A DNA stretch of 64,000 nucleotides. Origin: Pseudomonas sp. H9. GTDB lineage: Bacteria; Pseudomonadota; Gammaproteobacteria; Pseudomonadales; Pseudomonadaceae. A model generated the notes under the pieces. That model had not been told where the DNA came from. It saw nothing but the letters and a program-made list of their open reading frames with translations, and ran no database searches. A program made the position numbers and the translations under genes. Positions 50,115-57,451 of the stretch are shown here, piece by piece. The stretch is taken from assembly GCF_004353925.1 (NCBI RefSeq), contig NZ_SMOK01000024.1:1-64000 (forward strand), read 5' to 3'. The number at the start of each line of letters is the position of its first letter. The stretch's first letter is position 1.

Positions 50115-51032
50115 ATGATGACTGCAAATGCACTCAGGGCAGACCGTTTTGATGAATGGCTGCAGAAAATCAATCAGGCCTGCGGCCGGTTTTGCGCCCA
50201 GACCCTCGGCCCAGAGTTTTCCGGCTCGGTAAAAGAGCACAAGGCCGGTGCGATCAAGCTGAGCTTCGTCGATGTGGCGCAAGCCCGCCTCTACCGCACC
50301 GGGCGCGAAGTGGAACAGAGCGAGAACCGGCATTTTTTCGCTGCGTTTCAGTTGCAGGGCCAGGCTGAAATGGAACAGGACGGCAATCGCGTCACGCTGT
50401 CGCCGGGTGACATCACGCTGATTGATGCGACCTTGCCCAGCGATTTCACCTACAGCGACAACTCACGTCAGCTGTCGCTGATCCTGCCTCGGCACCTGGT
50501 TGAGCACAGCCAGCGCTTCAGTAGCATTCGTTGTGCCCAGCGCATCGATGCGCGTTCGCCTGTCGCAGCGCTGACCAATCGGTTGGTGCTGGAAGCTGCG
50601 CGTCACGAGACCCTCAGTTTGTCGGAAAGTGAAGCCACGCTGGAGGCTATCATCAGTCTGTTGCGTCCGGCCCTTGGCAGCACCGAGGCGGATCCGGATG
50701 TGCATGAGCGGCTGTTTCGCAAAACCGTGACCTTTATCGACGATAACATCCGTAATGAAGAACTGTGCCCGGAGCTGTTGGCTCGCGAGGTTGGGGTGTC
50801 GGTGCGCGGTTTGTACCGGATGTTCTCGAAGAAGGGGATGGTGGTTGCGCAGTACATCAAGAACCGTCGCCTGGATTTCTGTGCCGAGTCCCTGCGTCAC
50901 GGTGGGGCGGAGCAGAAGCTTTCTGCCTTGGGGTATGCCTGGGGGTTCTCTGACGCCAGCTATTTCTCTACTGCTTTCAAAGCGCGTTTTGGTGTTTCGC
51001 CGGGCGAGTACCGTAAGCGTTATCAGCACTGA
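50115..51032 (+). CDS. feaR: AraC-family activator FeaR-like
   Basis: 305-aa regulator: an AraC-binding-like N-terminal domain (ENRHFFAAFQLQGQAEMEQDGNRVTLSPGDITLIDATLP) and a C-terminal double helix-turn-helix (LLAREVGVSVRGLYRMFSKKGMVVAQYIKNRRLDFCAESL, and LGYAWGFSDASYFSTAFKARFGVSPGEYRKRY). In E. coli, FeaR activates amine oxidase and phenylacetaldehyde dehydrogenase genes in response to aromatic amines. Here it sits beside both the amine genes and paaX. GAGGCC lies upstream of the first ATG. Confidence 0.87.
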   Translation: MMTANALRADRFDEWLQKINQACGRFCAQTLGPEFSGSVKEHKAGAIKLSFVDVAQARLYRTGREVEQSENRHFFAAFQLQGQAEMEQDGNRVTLSPGDITLIDATLPSDFTYSDNSRQLSLILPRHLVEHSQRFSSIRCAQRIDARSPVAALTNRLVLEAARHETLSLSESEATLEAIISLLRPALGSTEADPDVHERLFRKTVTFIDDNIRNEELCPELLAREVGVSVRGLYRMFSKKGMVVAQYIKNRRLDFCAESLRHGGAEQKLSALGYAWGFSDASYFSTAFKARFGVSPGEYRKRYQH

Positions 51033-51111
51033 TTTGCTGTCCGCCTTTTGTCCGTTTATACATCTTGGCAAAAGGAACCAAAACCGCGGGCTCCTGCATC
51101 CGGCCCTACCC

Positions 51112-51223
51112 GTGGGAGCGGGCTTGCCCCGCGATTGGGTTTTGCAGGCTAAATCGCTTCGCGGGGCAAGCCCGCTCCCACCGAGATAAGCCCTCCAGTC
51201 ACCTGCACTCGGCCTCCTGAAGT
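51112..51223. repeat. Extended REP repeat, left copy
   Basis: REP pair plus about 40 bp of unique flank (…cacctgcactcggcctcctgaagtc). A copy about 90% identical by eye lies in the same orientation at 53592-53704, so the cytochrome and aldehyde dehydrogenase genes are bracketed by direct repeats. Just upstream, 51091-51109 (ctcctgcatccggccctac) has an exact inverted copy at 53764-53782. Confidence 0.85.
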
Positions 51224-51233
51224 CGCTACGTTT

Positions 51234-51272
51234 TGGCAGTGCAGCCAACACAACTGGCAGGCAGAAAAAAAC
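51234..51272 (+). promoter_or_regulatory. Putative FeaR operator, cytochrome c/feaB promoter
   Basis: TGGCA at 51234-51238 and again at 51255-51259, exactly 21 bp apart. The second site reads TGGCAGGCAGAAAAAAAC. A possible -35 TTGACC follows at 51278. The 21-bp direct-repeat geometry is typical of AraC-family sites. Confidence 0.6.
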
Positions 51273-51400
51273 CTTCATTGACCACTCCGGTTTAAATCGA
51301 CATGTCAAAAGCCAGCGCTCCGACCTGAGTGATCGCTGGCTTCCCCGTGGCAGGAGATTCAGCGGGCAAAGTGGATGCCCAGGTCAGAGGTTTCAGTTCC

Positions 51401-51799
51401 ATGCATAACAACAAGATTCGCCAGTGCCTGGCTGGTTTGGCAGTGTTCGCGCTGTTTCAGGTCTCTCAGGCGCAGGCCGCTGCCTGTGCGCCCGCTTCGG
51501 TGGAAACCGGTAGCAAACTGTTCGCCCGGGATTGCTCGGTGTGTCATGCGGTCAAGGAAGGTGTGACCGGCATGATGGGGGTCAACCTCCATGGTGTGGC
51601 AGGCCGCACCTCGGGCACCTTGCCCGGTTTCAGCTACTCGCAGGCGATGAAAGACAAAGCCGTCGCGTGGAAAGCCGAGACCCTTCAGGCCTTCATCACC
51701 CAGCCACAGGCCTACGTGCCGGGTACCTACATGCCGTACATGGGCATGCCCTCTGCTGACGAAAGCGCCGCTGTTGCCTGCTTCCTGACCCAGCAGTGA
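51401..51799 (+). CDS. Periplasmic class I cytochrome c
   Basis: 132-aa monohaem cytochrome c: signal peptide (CLAGLAVFALFQVSQAQAAA), haem motif CSVCH (Cys45, Cys48, His49), and a probable axial Met111 in GTYMPYMGM. It is probably an electron acceptor in amine oxidation. Start chosen at 51401 for the AGAGG site and the signal peptide. It lies 37 bp upstream of the aldehyde dehydrogenase start. Confidence 0.88.
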   Translation: MHNNKIRQCLAGLAVFALFQVSQAQAAACAPASVETGSKLFARDCSVCHAVKEGVTGMMGVNLHGVAGRTSGTLPGFSYSQAMKDKAVAWKAETLQAFITQPQAYVPGTYMPYMGMPSADESAAVACFLTQQ

Positions 51800-51836
51800 T
51801 CGGTCGGGTCGGCCCAATGAATGATGAGGAATGAGT

Positions 51837-53324
51837 ATGAGCAAGGTTGATGTACTGCCGCAGGTTGCGGCGTTTCTGCAGCGTCGGCATGGGTGCTTCA
51901 TTGACGGTCAGTGGGTTGCGTCTGAAGGCAGCACCTCGCCGGTGTTGAACCCGGCCACCGGTGAAACCATCGCCCAAGTGACTGACACCAGTATCGAGCT
52001 GGTCGAGCGCGCGGTGTTGTCGGCGCGCAAGGCACATGAGACGCGGGTCTGGTCGGGGCTGCGTCCGGCGGATCGCGAGCGTATCCTGCTGCGCTTCACG
52101 GCGCTGGTCGAAGAGCACGGCGAGGAACTGGCGCAACTGGAAACACTGTGCCAGGGCAAGTCGATCAACATGGCGCGGATGCTCGACGTCAATGCCACCG
52201 TTGAGTTCATGCGCTACATGTCCGGTTGGGCGACCAAGATCGAAGGGCAGACCCTCGACGTTTCGATTCCGCTGCCAGAGGGCGCACGTTACACCGCATT
52301 TGCCCGTCGCGAGCCGGTGGGTGTAGTGGCTGGTATTGTGCCGTGGAACTTCCCGCTGATGATCACCGCCTGGAAAGTGATGCCAGCATTGGCCACAGGC
52401 TGCACGGTGGTGATCAAGCCATCGCCGGAAACCCCGCTGACCGCACTGCGCTTGGTCGAGCTGGCCCTTGAAGCCGGTGTGCCGGCGGGTGTGTTCAACC
52501 TGGTCACCGGCGGCGGCAACGTCGGCCAGGCACTGGCCTCGCACAAGAAAATCGACAAAGTATCGTTCACTGGCTCGACTGCGGTGGGCAAGATTGTCGG
52601 TGGTGTAGCGGTGCAGAACATGACCCGCTTCGCCCTCGAGCTGGGTGGCAAGAACCCGATGATCATCCTCGCCGATGCCGACATCGACAAAGCAGTGCAG
52701 GGTGCCTTGCTGGGTGGCTTGCTCAACAACGGCCAGGTGTGCGCTGCAGCTTCGCGCTTCTATGTACACCGCTCACGCTACGACGACTTCGTGGCCGGCC
52801 TGGCTGCTGCGGTTTCTGGTATGCCAATGGGTGCAGGCATGGACACCACTGCGGCGGTTAACCCGCTGGTGTCGCGCAAGCAACAACAGAGCGTACTCAA
52901 GCACATCGAGACGGCAAAGCAGGAAGGTGCCCGCGTGGTCACCGGTGGCGAGCCGGTCGAGAGCGACGGTTTCTACGTGCAACCGACGGTGCTGGCTGAT
53001 GTCAACCACAGCATGGCAGTAGCCCGCGCTGAGGTCTTTGGTCCGGTACTTTCGGTGATTCCGTTTGACGATGAAGAACAGGCCATTGCCATGGCCAACG
53101 ACAGTGAATACGGCCTGGCGGCCAGCCTATGGACCAACGACCTGACCAAGGCGATGAACCTGGTACCGCGTATCGAAGCGGGTACGGTGTGGGTTAACGC
53201 TCATGTGTTGCTTGACCCGAACATGCCGTTTGGTGGGGTCAAGCAGTCGGGTATGGGGCGTGAGTTTGGCCGTAGCGTGGTTGAGGCTTATACCGAAATC
53301 AAGTCGGTGTGTATCTCGCACTGA
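51837..53324 (+). CDS. feaB: Phenylacetaldehyde dehydrogenase FeaB-like
   Basis: 495-aa NAD(P)+-dependent aldehyde dehydrogenase. The sequence shows VVAGIVPWNFPLMITAWKVMPALATGCTVVIKPSPETPLTAL, FTGSTAVGK, catalytic Glu in FALELGGKNPMIIL (near 265) and catalytic Cys in NNGQVCAAASRFYVHRS (near 299). Context and similarity point to oxidation of phenylacetaldehyde to phenylacetate. MSKVDVLPQ at 51837 has GAGGA at good spacing; the ATG six bases upstream is too close to it. Followed by a terminator. Confidence 0.9.
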   Translation: MSKVDVLPQVAAFLQRRHGCFIDGQWVASEGSTSPVLNPATGETIAQVTDTSIELVERAVLSARKAHETRVWSGLRPADRERILLRFTALVEEHGEELAQLETLCQGKSINMARMLDVNATVEFMRYMSGWATKIEGQTLDVSIPLPEGARYTAFARREPVGVVAGIVPWNFPLMITAWKVMPALATGCTVVIKPSPETPLTALRLVELALEAGVPAGVFNLVTGGGNVGQALASHKKIDKVSFTGSTAVGKIVGGVAVQNMTRFALELGGKNPMIILADADIDKAVQGALLGGLLNNGQVCAAASRFYVHRSRYDDFVAGLAAAVSGMPMGAGMDTTAAVNPLVSRKQQQSVLKHIETAKQEGARVVTGGEPVESDGFYVQPTVLADVNHSMAVARAEVFGPVLSVIPFDDEEQAIAMANDSEYGLAASLWTNDLTKAMNLVPRIEAGTVWVNAHVLLDPNMPFGGVKQSGMGREFGRSVVEAYTEIKSVCISH

Positions 53325-53343
53325 TCGTTGTTTGCTCTTTTGT

Positions 53344-53371
53344 GGCAGGCCTTGTGCCTGCCTTTTTTTTT
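53344..53371 (+). terminator. Terminator after feaB
   Basis: GGCAGGC-CTTGT-GCCTGCC stem followed by nine T. Confidence 0.92.
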
Positions 53372-53475
53372 GGGCTGGATTTTTTGTAGGGCTATTGGCG
53401 TTGTGAGTTTACCCATTGTTTTGTGGGGAAGTAGGCAAAGCCGCGGGTTCTACCTGTGGGAGCTGTCTACAGTTT

Positions 53476-53572
53476 GTGGGAGCGGGTTCATCGAGGCGTC
53501 GAACCGACGCGAACACGGGCGAAGCCCGTGCCATTCATCGCGGTGTTTACTTCGCGGGTGAACCCGCTTCCA
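53476..53572. repeat. Variant REP-like palindromic element
   Basis: GTGGGAGCGGGTTCA at one end and GGGTGAACCCGCTTCCAC at the other, enclosing an inner palindrome CACGGGC-GAA-GCCCGTG (53514-53530). This is a different REP subtype (core …GGTTCA/TGAACCC) from the others in the window. Confidence 0.8.
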
Positions 53573-53591
53573 CAGAATTTTTTAAACCCTG

Positions 53592-53704
53592 GTGGGAGCG
53601 GGCTTGCCCCGCGATTGGATTTTGCATGCTAAATCGCTTCGCGGGGCAAGCCCGCTCCTACCGAGATCAGTCCTTCAATCACCTGCACTCGGCCTGCTGA
53701 AGTC
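53592..53704. repeat. Extended REP repeat, right copy
   Basis: Direct copy of 51112-51223: REP pair with the same inner loop (gcgattggattttgcatgctaa...) and the same right flank (cacctgcactcggcctgctgaagtc). Confidence 0.85.
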
Positions 53705-53831
53705 AAGCTTCAAGCTTTTGCGAGTGGGTTAGTTCAGACGCTGGAGGGGACCCGGAGCGAAGCGTAGGGCCGGATGCAGGAGGGAGCGGCTTTGCCTACT
53801 TTGCCCAAGAGCAAAGCAGGCCGCCGGAAGG
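53705..53831. other. Gene-free stretch before the amine dehydrogenase cluster
   Basis: Contains the inverted 19-bp element at 53764-53782 and an imperfect hairpin GCCTaCTTTGC...GCAAAGcAGGC (about 53794-53821), a possible weak terminator for the minus-strand operon ending at 53832. No coding frame is convincing. Confidence 0.5.
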
Positions 53832-54365
53832 TCAGTAACTCATGCCATCTTCAATCGCGATGCCCTTGGCGCGCATCTGCGAGATCAGACCGACGCGCAC
53901 CGTCGGCACGTTGAGCAACGCCTGGCGCCGCACCGCGGCCACTTCCTCACCGGTGTACGGCTGAAAATGCTCGGGTGTGCTGTTGCCCGCAATGCCGTCT
54001 TTGCGCATCAGCCAATTGATCAGCATGGCCAGTTGGTCGTCGTTGAGCGCCGACTGGGCCATGCCGGGCACCCGCACGAGAAACTCACGACCGCCGTCAA
54101 CCTTGAGGAAGTTGCCGACGAAGTCTTTCATGCGCGGTACATCATTGGCCTTGGAACCACTGCCGTCGCCAAGGTGGCAACCCGCGCATTGCAACTGGTA
54201 GTTCACCGCAGTGCTGTAGCCAGCTTCGGCGATTGGCGTTTGCACCGCTTCGTTGCCCGGGGCATGCTTCTGGTTCGGATCAGGAATGGCACGCGCCATG
54301 GCCAGCGGAGCGGCCATGGCACAGGTCAGACCGACGATCAGTAAAGAGCGCAGGGTCCGGGCCAT
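53832..54365 (-). CDS. Cytochrome c of the aromatic amine dehydrogenase operon
   Basis: 177-aa periplasmic protein: signal peptide (SLLIVGLTCAMAAPLAMARA), one haem-binding motif CAGCH (LQCAGCHLGDGSG, near 60), and a C-terminal helical part. It resembles the cytochrome encoded after aauA in aau clusters and probably carries electrons away from the TTQ enzyme. It starts one base after the aauA stop; start at 54365 (MARTLRSLL). Confidence 0.83.
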   Translation of the reverse strand: MARTLRSLLIVGLTCAMAAPLAMARAIPDPNQKHAPGNEAVQTPIAEAGYSTAVNYQLQCAGCHLGDGSGSKANDVPRMKDFVGNFLKVDGGREFLVRVPGMAQSALNDDQLAMLINWLMRKDGIAGNSTPEHFQPYTGEEVAAVRRQALLNVPTVRVGLISQMRAKGIAIEDGMSY

Positions 54366-54366
54366 A

Positions 54367-54888
54367 TCAGATCGCAACGCCGCGAATGATCGACACGGTG
54401 CAGTGGTAGATGTGCGACTTGGCCGCCAGGCACCAGTTCACATCGTTGTTGTTGAACGGACGGTACGCGGGCTCTTCGCTGTCGTTGCGGGTACAGGCGC
54501 ACTGGTTGCAGCTGTGCTTACCGCAGCAGTCGTTGTAGGAAATGATGTAGTCCTTGCCGTCGGCCGGGTTGCGGCAGGTGCCGATCCAGGTGACCTGAGA
54601 AGCTTCGGTGCCGGGTGGGCAGGAGTTCACGCTACCGCCGCAGCACGCGCACAGGAAGCCGTCGACCGAGCAGTAACGCCAGTAGTCGCAGCTGTTCGGG
54701 TCACCCGGGTCGCCCGCCATCGGCTTGTCGGCGGCCAGTGCCTTGCTGGTGCGGTCGATCGGCAGCAGTACCGGCAGGGCAGCACCGGCGATCATCAGCG
54801 AACCAAGGCGGCCAAGCAGTTTGCGTCGCGAGGTGGTGTCAGCAACGTGGCGGGTGGAGCGCTCGAACAGGCGGTCGAGGAGTTTCAT
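54367..54888 (-). CDS. aauA: Aromatic amine dehydrogenase small (TTQ) subunit AauA
   Basis: 173-aa light chain carrying tryptophan tryptophylquinone. A Tat signal (TTSRRKLLGRLGSLMIAGAA) precedes the cysteine-rich mature chain. Aligning by eye with methylamine/aromatic amine dehydrogenases puts the two TTQ tryptophans at Trp101 (VTWIGTC) and Trp152 (DVNWCLA), 51 apart as in the family. The general base is Asp120 (YNDCC) and the conserved threonine is Thr164 (HCT). All are present, so the enzyme should be active. It oxidatively deaminates phenylethylamine/tyramine-type amines in the periplasm. Confidence 0.93.
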   Translation of the reverse strand: MKLLDRLFERSTRHVADTTSRRKLLGRLGSLMIAGAALPVLLPIDRTSKALAADKPMAGDPGDPNSCDYWRYCSVDGFLCACCGGSVNSCPPGTEASQVTWIGTCRNPADGKDYIISYNDCCGKHSCNQCACTRNDSEEPAYRPFNNNDVNWCLAAKSHIYHCTVSIIRGVAI

Positions 54889-54909
54889 GGGCCTCTCCTT
54901 TGGTTATCG

Positions 54910-55545
54910 TTATGCGTGGGAGTGTGGAGTGCTGTGGTCATGCGCGTGCGTATGGTCGCTACCGTTGCCATGCAGGTACTGCTGCAGGGTGGCGCTGCCC
55001 AGGTGCTCGGTTTCGAACAGGCTGTCCAGGTGTTCGCGCGAGTTGACCAGACCCTTGGCACGCAAAACGCCGTTCTGGTCGATCAGTGCTGCATACGGCA
55101 GTTTGCCGATCTGGTAGGTCATGCCGATTTCCGGGCCGACCACGTAGGTGGCGCCTTCGAGTTTGTGTTCCTGGATCAGCTTCTGTTGGGCGTCCATGTC
55201 GCCGTCGCTGACGTACACCACCTCGAGGCGGTTGGCCTGGTCTTTGGCAATCGATTTGATCGCCGGCAGCAGCGACTTGCAGATCGGGCAAGTTGGCGAG
55301 AGGAAGAACAGCAGTTGAGCTTTCTCACCGGCATAGCCGAAGTTGACCGGGCGGCCGTTACGATCAGACGCGGTAACTTGTGGCGCGGGTTCGTTGACCG
55401 CAACGCCTTTGTCGACCATCAGTGCGCCGGCGGGCGCCAGGCGCGAGTGCAGTACGCCGATCTGGCGTACCAGACCCATGATCACGAAAGACACGGCGAT
55501 CAGCAGTGCCCAGAGCAGAATGTTGGAGACGATCAGGCCTTCCAT
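54910..55545 (-). CDS. mauD: Amine dehydrogenase maturation protein MauD
   Basis: 211-aa membrane-anchored thioredoxin-like protein: an N-terminal span (ILLWALLIAVSFVIMGLV), a thioredoxin fold with CPIC (FFLSPTCPICKSLLPAI, near 94-97), and a histidine-rich tail (DHTHAHDHSTPHSHA). It is needed to form the many disulfides of the small subunit. Four bases follow mauE. Confidence 0.93.
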   Translation of the reverse strand: MEGLIVSNILLWALLIAVSFVIMGLVRQIGVLHSRLAPAGALMVDKGVAVNEPAPQVTASDRNGRPVNFGYAGEKAQLLFFLSPTCPICKSLLPAIKSIAKDQANRLEVVYVSDGDMDAQQKLIQEHKLEGATYVVGPEIGMTYQIGKLPYAALIDQNGVLRAKGLVNSREHLDSLFETEHLGSATLQQYLHGNGSDHTHAHDHSTPHSHA

Positions 55546-55548
55546 AAT

Positions 55549-56088
55549 TCACCTTCCAATAAGTTTGAACAGACGAGGGCCGTTGGCCAGCAGGCCTTCG
55601 GCAGCAGCGTAAACAAGCAGCAGAACGGTACTGGCGGCGATCACCACGAAACCGTCAAAAAAGCCAAGGTCGCGTGCCTGCGGGGTGATACCGGCGGTCA
55701 GCGCCAGTACCACCAGCACGCTGTTGCGGGCCAGCAGCAGTGGGCGTAGCGGTTGCGCCTGATCGGGGCCAGAGCAGCCGCAGTCGATGTCAGCACGGCC
55801 GCGCCACAGGTTGATGCCGATGGCGGCTGCATACAGCGCCAGCAAGCCGGCGGCCAGCAGCGCAGCGATCGGCCGGCTGGCCGGAACCAGCAAGGCGAAG
55901 GCCACGCCGATTTCCACCAGCGGCAGGCCTCGGGCAATCAGCTTGACCAGTACCTTGGGCAGCAACTGGTAATCTTCCAGTTGCCCGGCGAAGCGGGCCG
56001 GCGCGCGGACTTTGTGAGTCGCGGCGCTGGCCAGGATCACCGCAATGGTGATCGCGCTGGCAATGATGAAGATCGGATCGATGTGCAT
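55549..56088 (-). CDS. mauE: Amine dehydrogenase maturation protein MauE
   Basis: 179-aa membrane protein with about four or five spans. The DoxX-like/MauE pattern includes ATHKVRAPARFAGQLEDYQLLPKVLVKLIARGLPLVEIGVA and a DIDCGCSGP motif with a cysteine pair, presumed to exchange disulfides with MauD. It lies between aauB and mauD. Confidence 0.92.
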   Translation of the reverse strand: MHIDPIFIIASAITIAVILASAATHKVRAPARFAGQLEDYQLLPKVLVKLIARGLPLVEIGVAFALLVPASRPIAALLAAGLLALYAAAIGINLWRGRADIDCGCSGPDQAQPLRPLLLARNSVLVVLALTAGITPQARDLGFFDGFVVIAASTVLLLVYAAAEGLLANGPRLFKLIGR

Positions 56089-56101
56089 GGGCTCACCTCA
56101 C

Positions 56102-57256
56102 TCAGTGACTGAGAATTTGTGTGGCGGTTTTATGCAGCTTTTCCATCGTGCCGGTGTGTTTGTTGCTCTTGAGGTCGAAGATCTCCATGCCGCCGCCAAC
56201 GTTGATGCCGAGCAGCAATGGGGTGTCATCGCTGGTGGCCTGCAGGCTCCAGATCGGCGCGCCCTCGGTGCTCAGGGTGGCGATCTTCTTCTGGGTTTTC
56301 AGGTCGAAGGCCCAGATGGTGTTGCTCGGGTCTTCCCACTTCATGGCTTCGTGGGCATCGTGCATGAGCACGTACAGACGATTGAGTTTAGGTGCCACCG
56401 CCAGCAGCTGCCAGCCACCCGGCGCCCAGCCCGCCTTGCGTTCTTCGTCGCTGACCAGCGACCAGGTCGGCAGGATTTTCGCTTCCGGACCGGACAGGTC
56501 CAGGGTGTGCACGGTGCCGGTGGTGTTGGTGAAGTAGAAGGTATCGCCAACGTTCACTGCACGCTCGACCAGTTTCTCGGCGTTCGGGTCGAAGAACTTG
56601 GTCTGGGTTCGGGCCGTTTCTTTGCCGCTGTCGTCGAGGGTCAGCAACTGGATGCTGCCGTCACCGCACAGCGAAGCAATACGGCGTTTGCCCACCGGGT
56701 AGCTGAGCACACAGCCGGGAATGGCGATTTCGCCGGCCACGGCCTTGGCCTGGGTGTCGACCACGGTGATTGAGGTGGACGGGGTGAAGTTGTAGACGTA
56801 AACGAAGCGGTCGTCGGCGCTGGTGGACAGGCCGAAACGCTGGGTCAGCGACTCGGAACGCTTGGACGGAATTTCCAGCTCCCAGTCAGGAGACAGCGTG
56901 GAGGTATTCCAGGCGGTCAGCACGTCGGTGCGAGTGCCGCGAGTGCCGCGCGAGTAGAAAATGTCGGCGCTGTACAACTGCTTGCCGTCACGGCTCAGGG
57001 TCGAGGGTGCGGCAAAACCGGTGCTGACCATACCGAGGAATTTTTTCTGGTCCGGGTCAATCACGATCACGCGACCGGCGACGAAGCTGTCAAATTCGAC
57101 GTCGATCATGTAGGCGCGGTGCGGCGAAGGCGGGAAGGGCAACACGGTCTGGCCGATGCCTTTGTCAGCGGGCAGCTCGGCATGGGCCATGTGCACGCCG
57201 GCCAGTGACACACCAAGAGCCAGTGTGGTTTGAGCAAGGATCCTGGTTATTCGCAT
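56102..57256 (-). CDS. aauB: Aromatic amine dehydrogenase large subunit AauB
   Basis: 384-aa heavy chain: signal peptide (ILAQTTLALGVSLAGVHMAHA) followed by a seven-bladed beta-propeller (PHRAYMIDVEFDSFVAGRVIVIDPDQKKFLGMV; TRTDVLTAWNTSTLSPDWELEIP; GTVHTLDLSG; NTIWAFDLKTQKKIATL). It pairs with AauA. First gene of the operon, preceded by three TGGCA sites. Confidence 0.93.
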   Translation of the reverse strand: MRITRILAQTTLALGVSLAGVHMAHAELPADKGIGQTVLPFPPSPHRAYMIDVEFDSFVAGRVIVIDPDQKKFLGMVSTGFAAPSTLSRDGKQLYSADIFYSRGTRGTRTDVLTAWNTSTLSPDWELEIPSKRSESLTQRFGLSTSADDRFVYVYNFTPSTSITVVDTQAKAVAGEIAIPGCVLSYPVGKRRIASLCGDGSIQLLTLDDSGKETARTQTKFFDPNAEKLVERAVNVGDTFYFTNTTGTVHTLDLSGPEAKILPTWSLVSDEERKAGWAPGGWQLLAVAPKLNRLYVLMHDAHEAMKWEDPSNTIWAFDLKTQKKIATLSTEGAPIWSLQATSDDTPLLLGINVGGGMEIFDLKSNKHTGTMEKLHKTATQILSH

Positions 57257-57348
57257 CAGGGGGGCTCCCTTAATTATTGGATTTGGCGGAACGCGAAAGT
57301 ATTGGCAAGTTTGTACTGGTCTAGTCTGCCTTGAGGGCAGACAAGGGG

Positions 57349-57403
57349 CATTGTTGTGTCTGCCAACCCATTGTGTACCTGTGCCAGTCGGCTGCCTCTG
57401 CCA
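57349..57403 (-). promoter_or_regulatory. Putative FeaR operator, amine dehydrogenase promoter
   Basis: Minus-strand TGGCA at 57403-57399, 57386-57382 and 57365-57361. The last two are 21 bp apart, and the last reads TGGCAGACACAACAATG. Downstream, GTCTGCC-N5-GGCAGAC (57324-57342) forms a hairpin. Confidence 0.62.
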
Positions 57404-57451
57404 GCACGCGCCTTTCGTCGGGCGGGCAGGGGCTGCGGGTTGAGCGTGGGT

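Noticed and set aside
51234..51260. Sigma-54 promoter suggested by TGGCAG
   Set aside because: No TTGC/GC element at the required -12 spacing after any of the TGGCA sites; the 21-bp direct repeats fit an AraC-type operator better.
10309..53661. Recurrent palindromes considered as a CRISPR array
   Set aside because: The copies are scattered singly between genes over tens of kilobases, with no regular spacers and no cas genes; they are REP elements.
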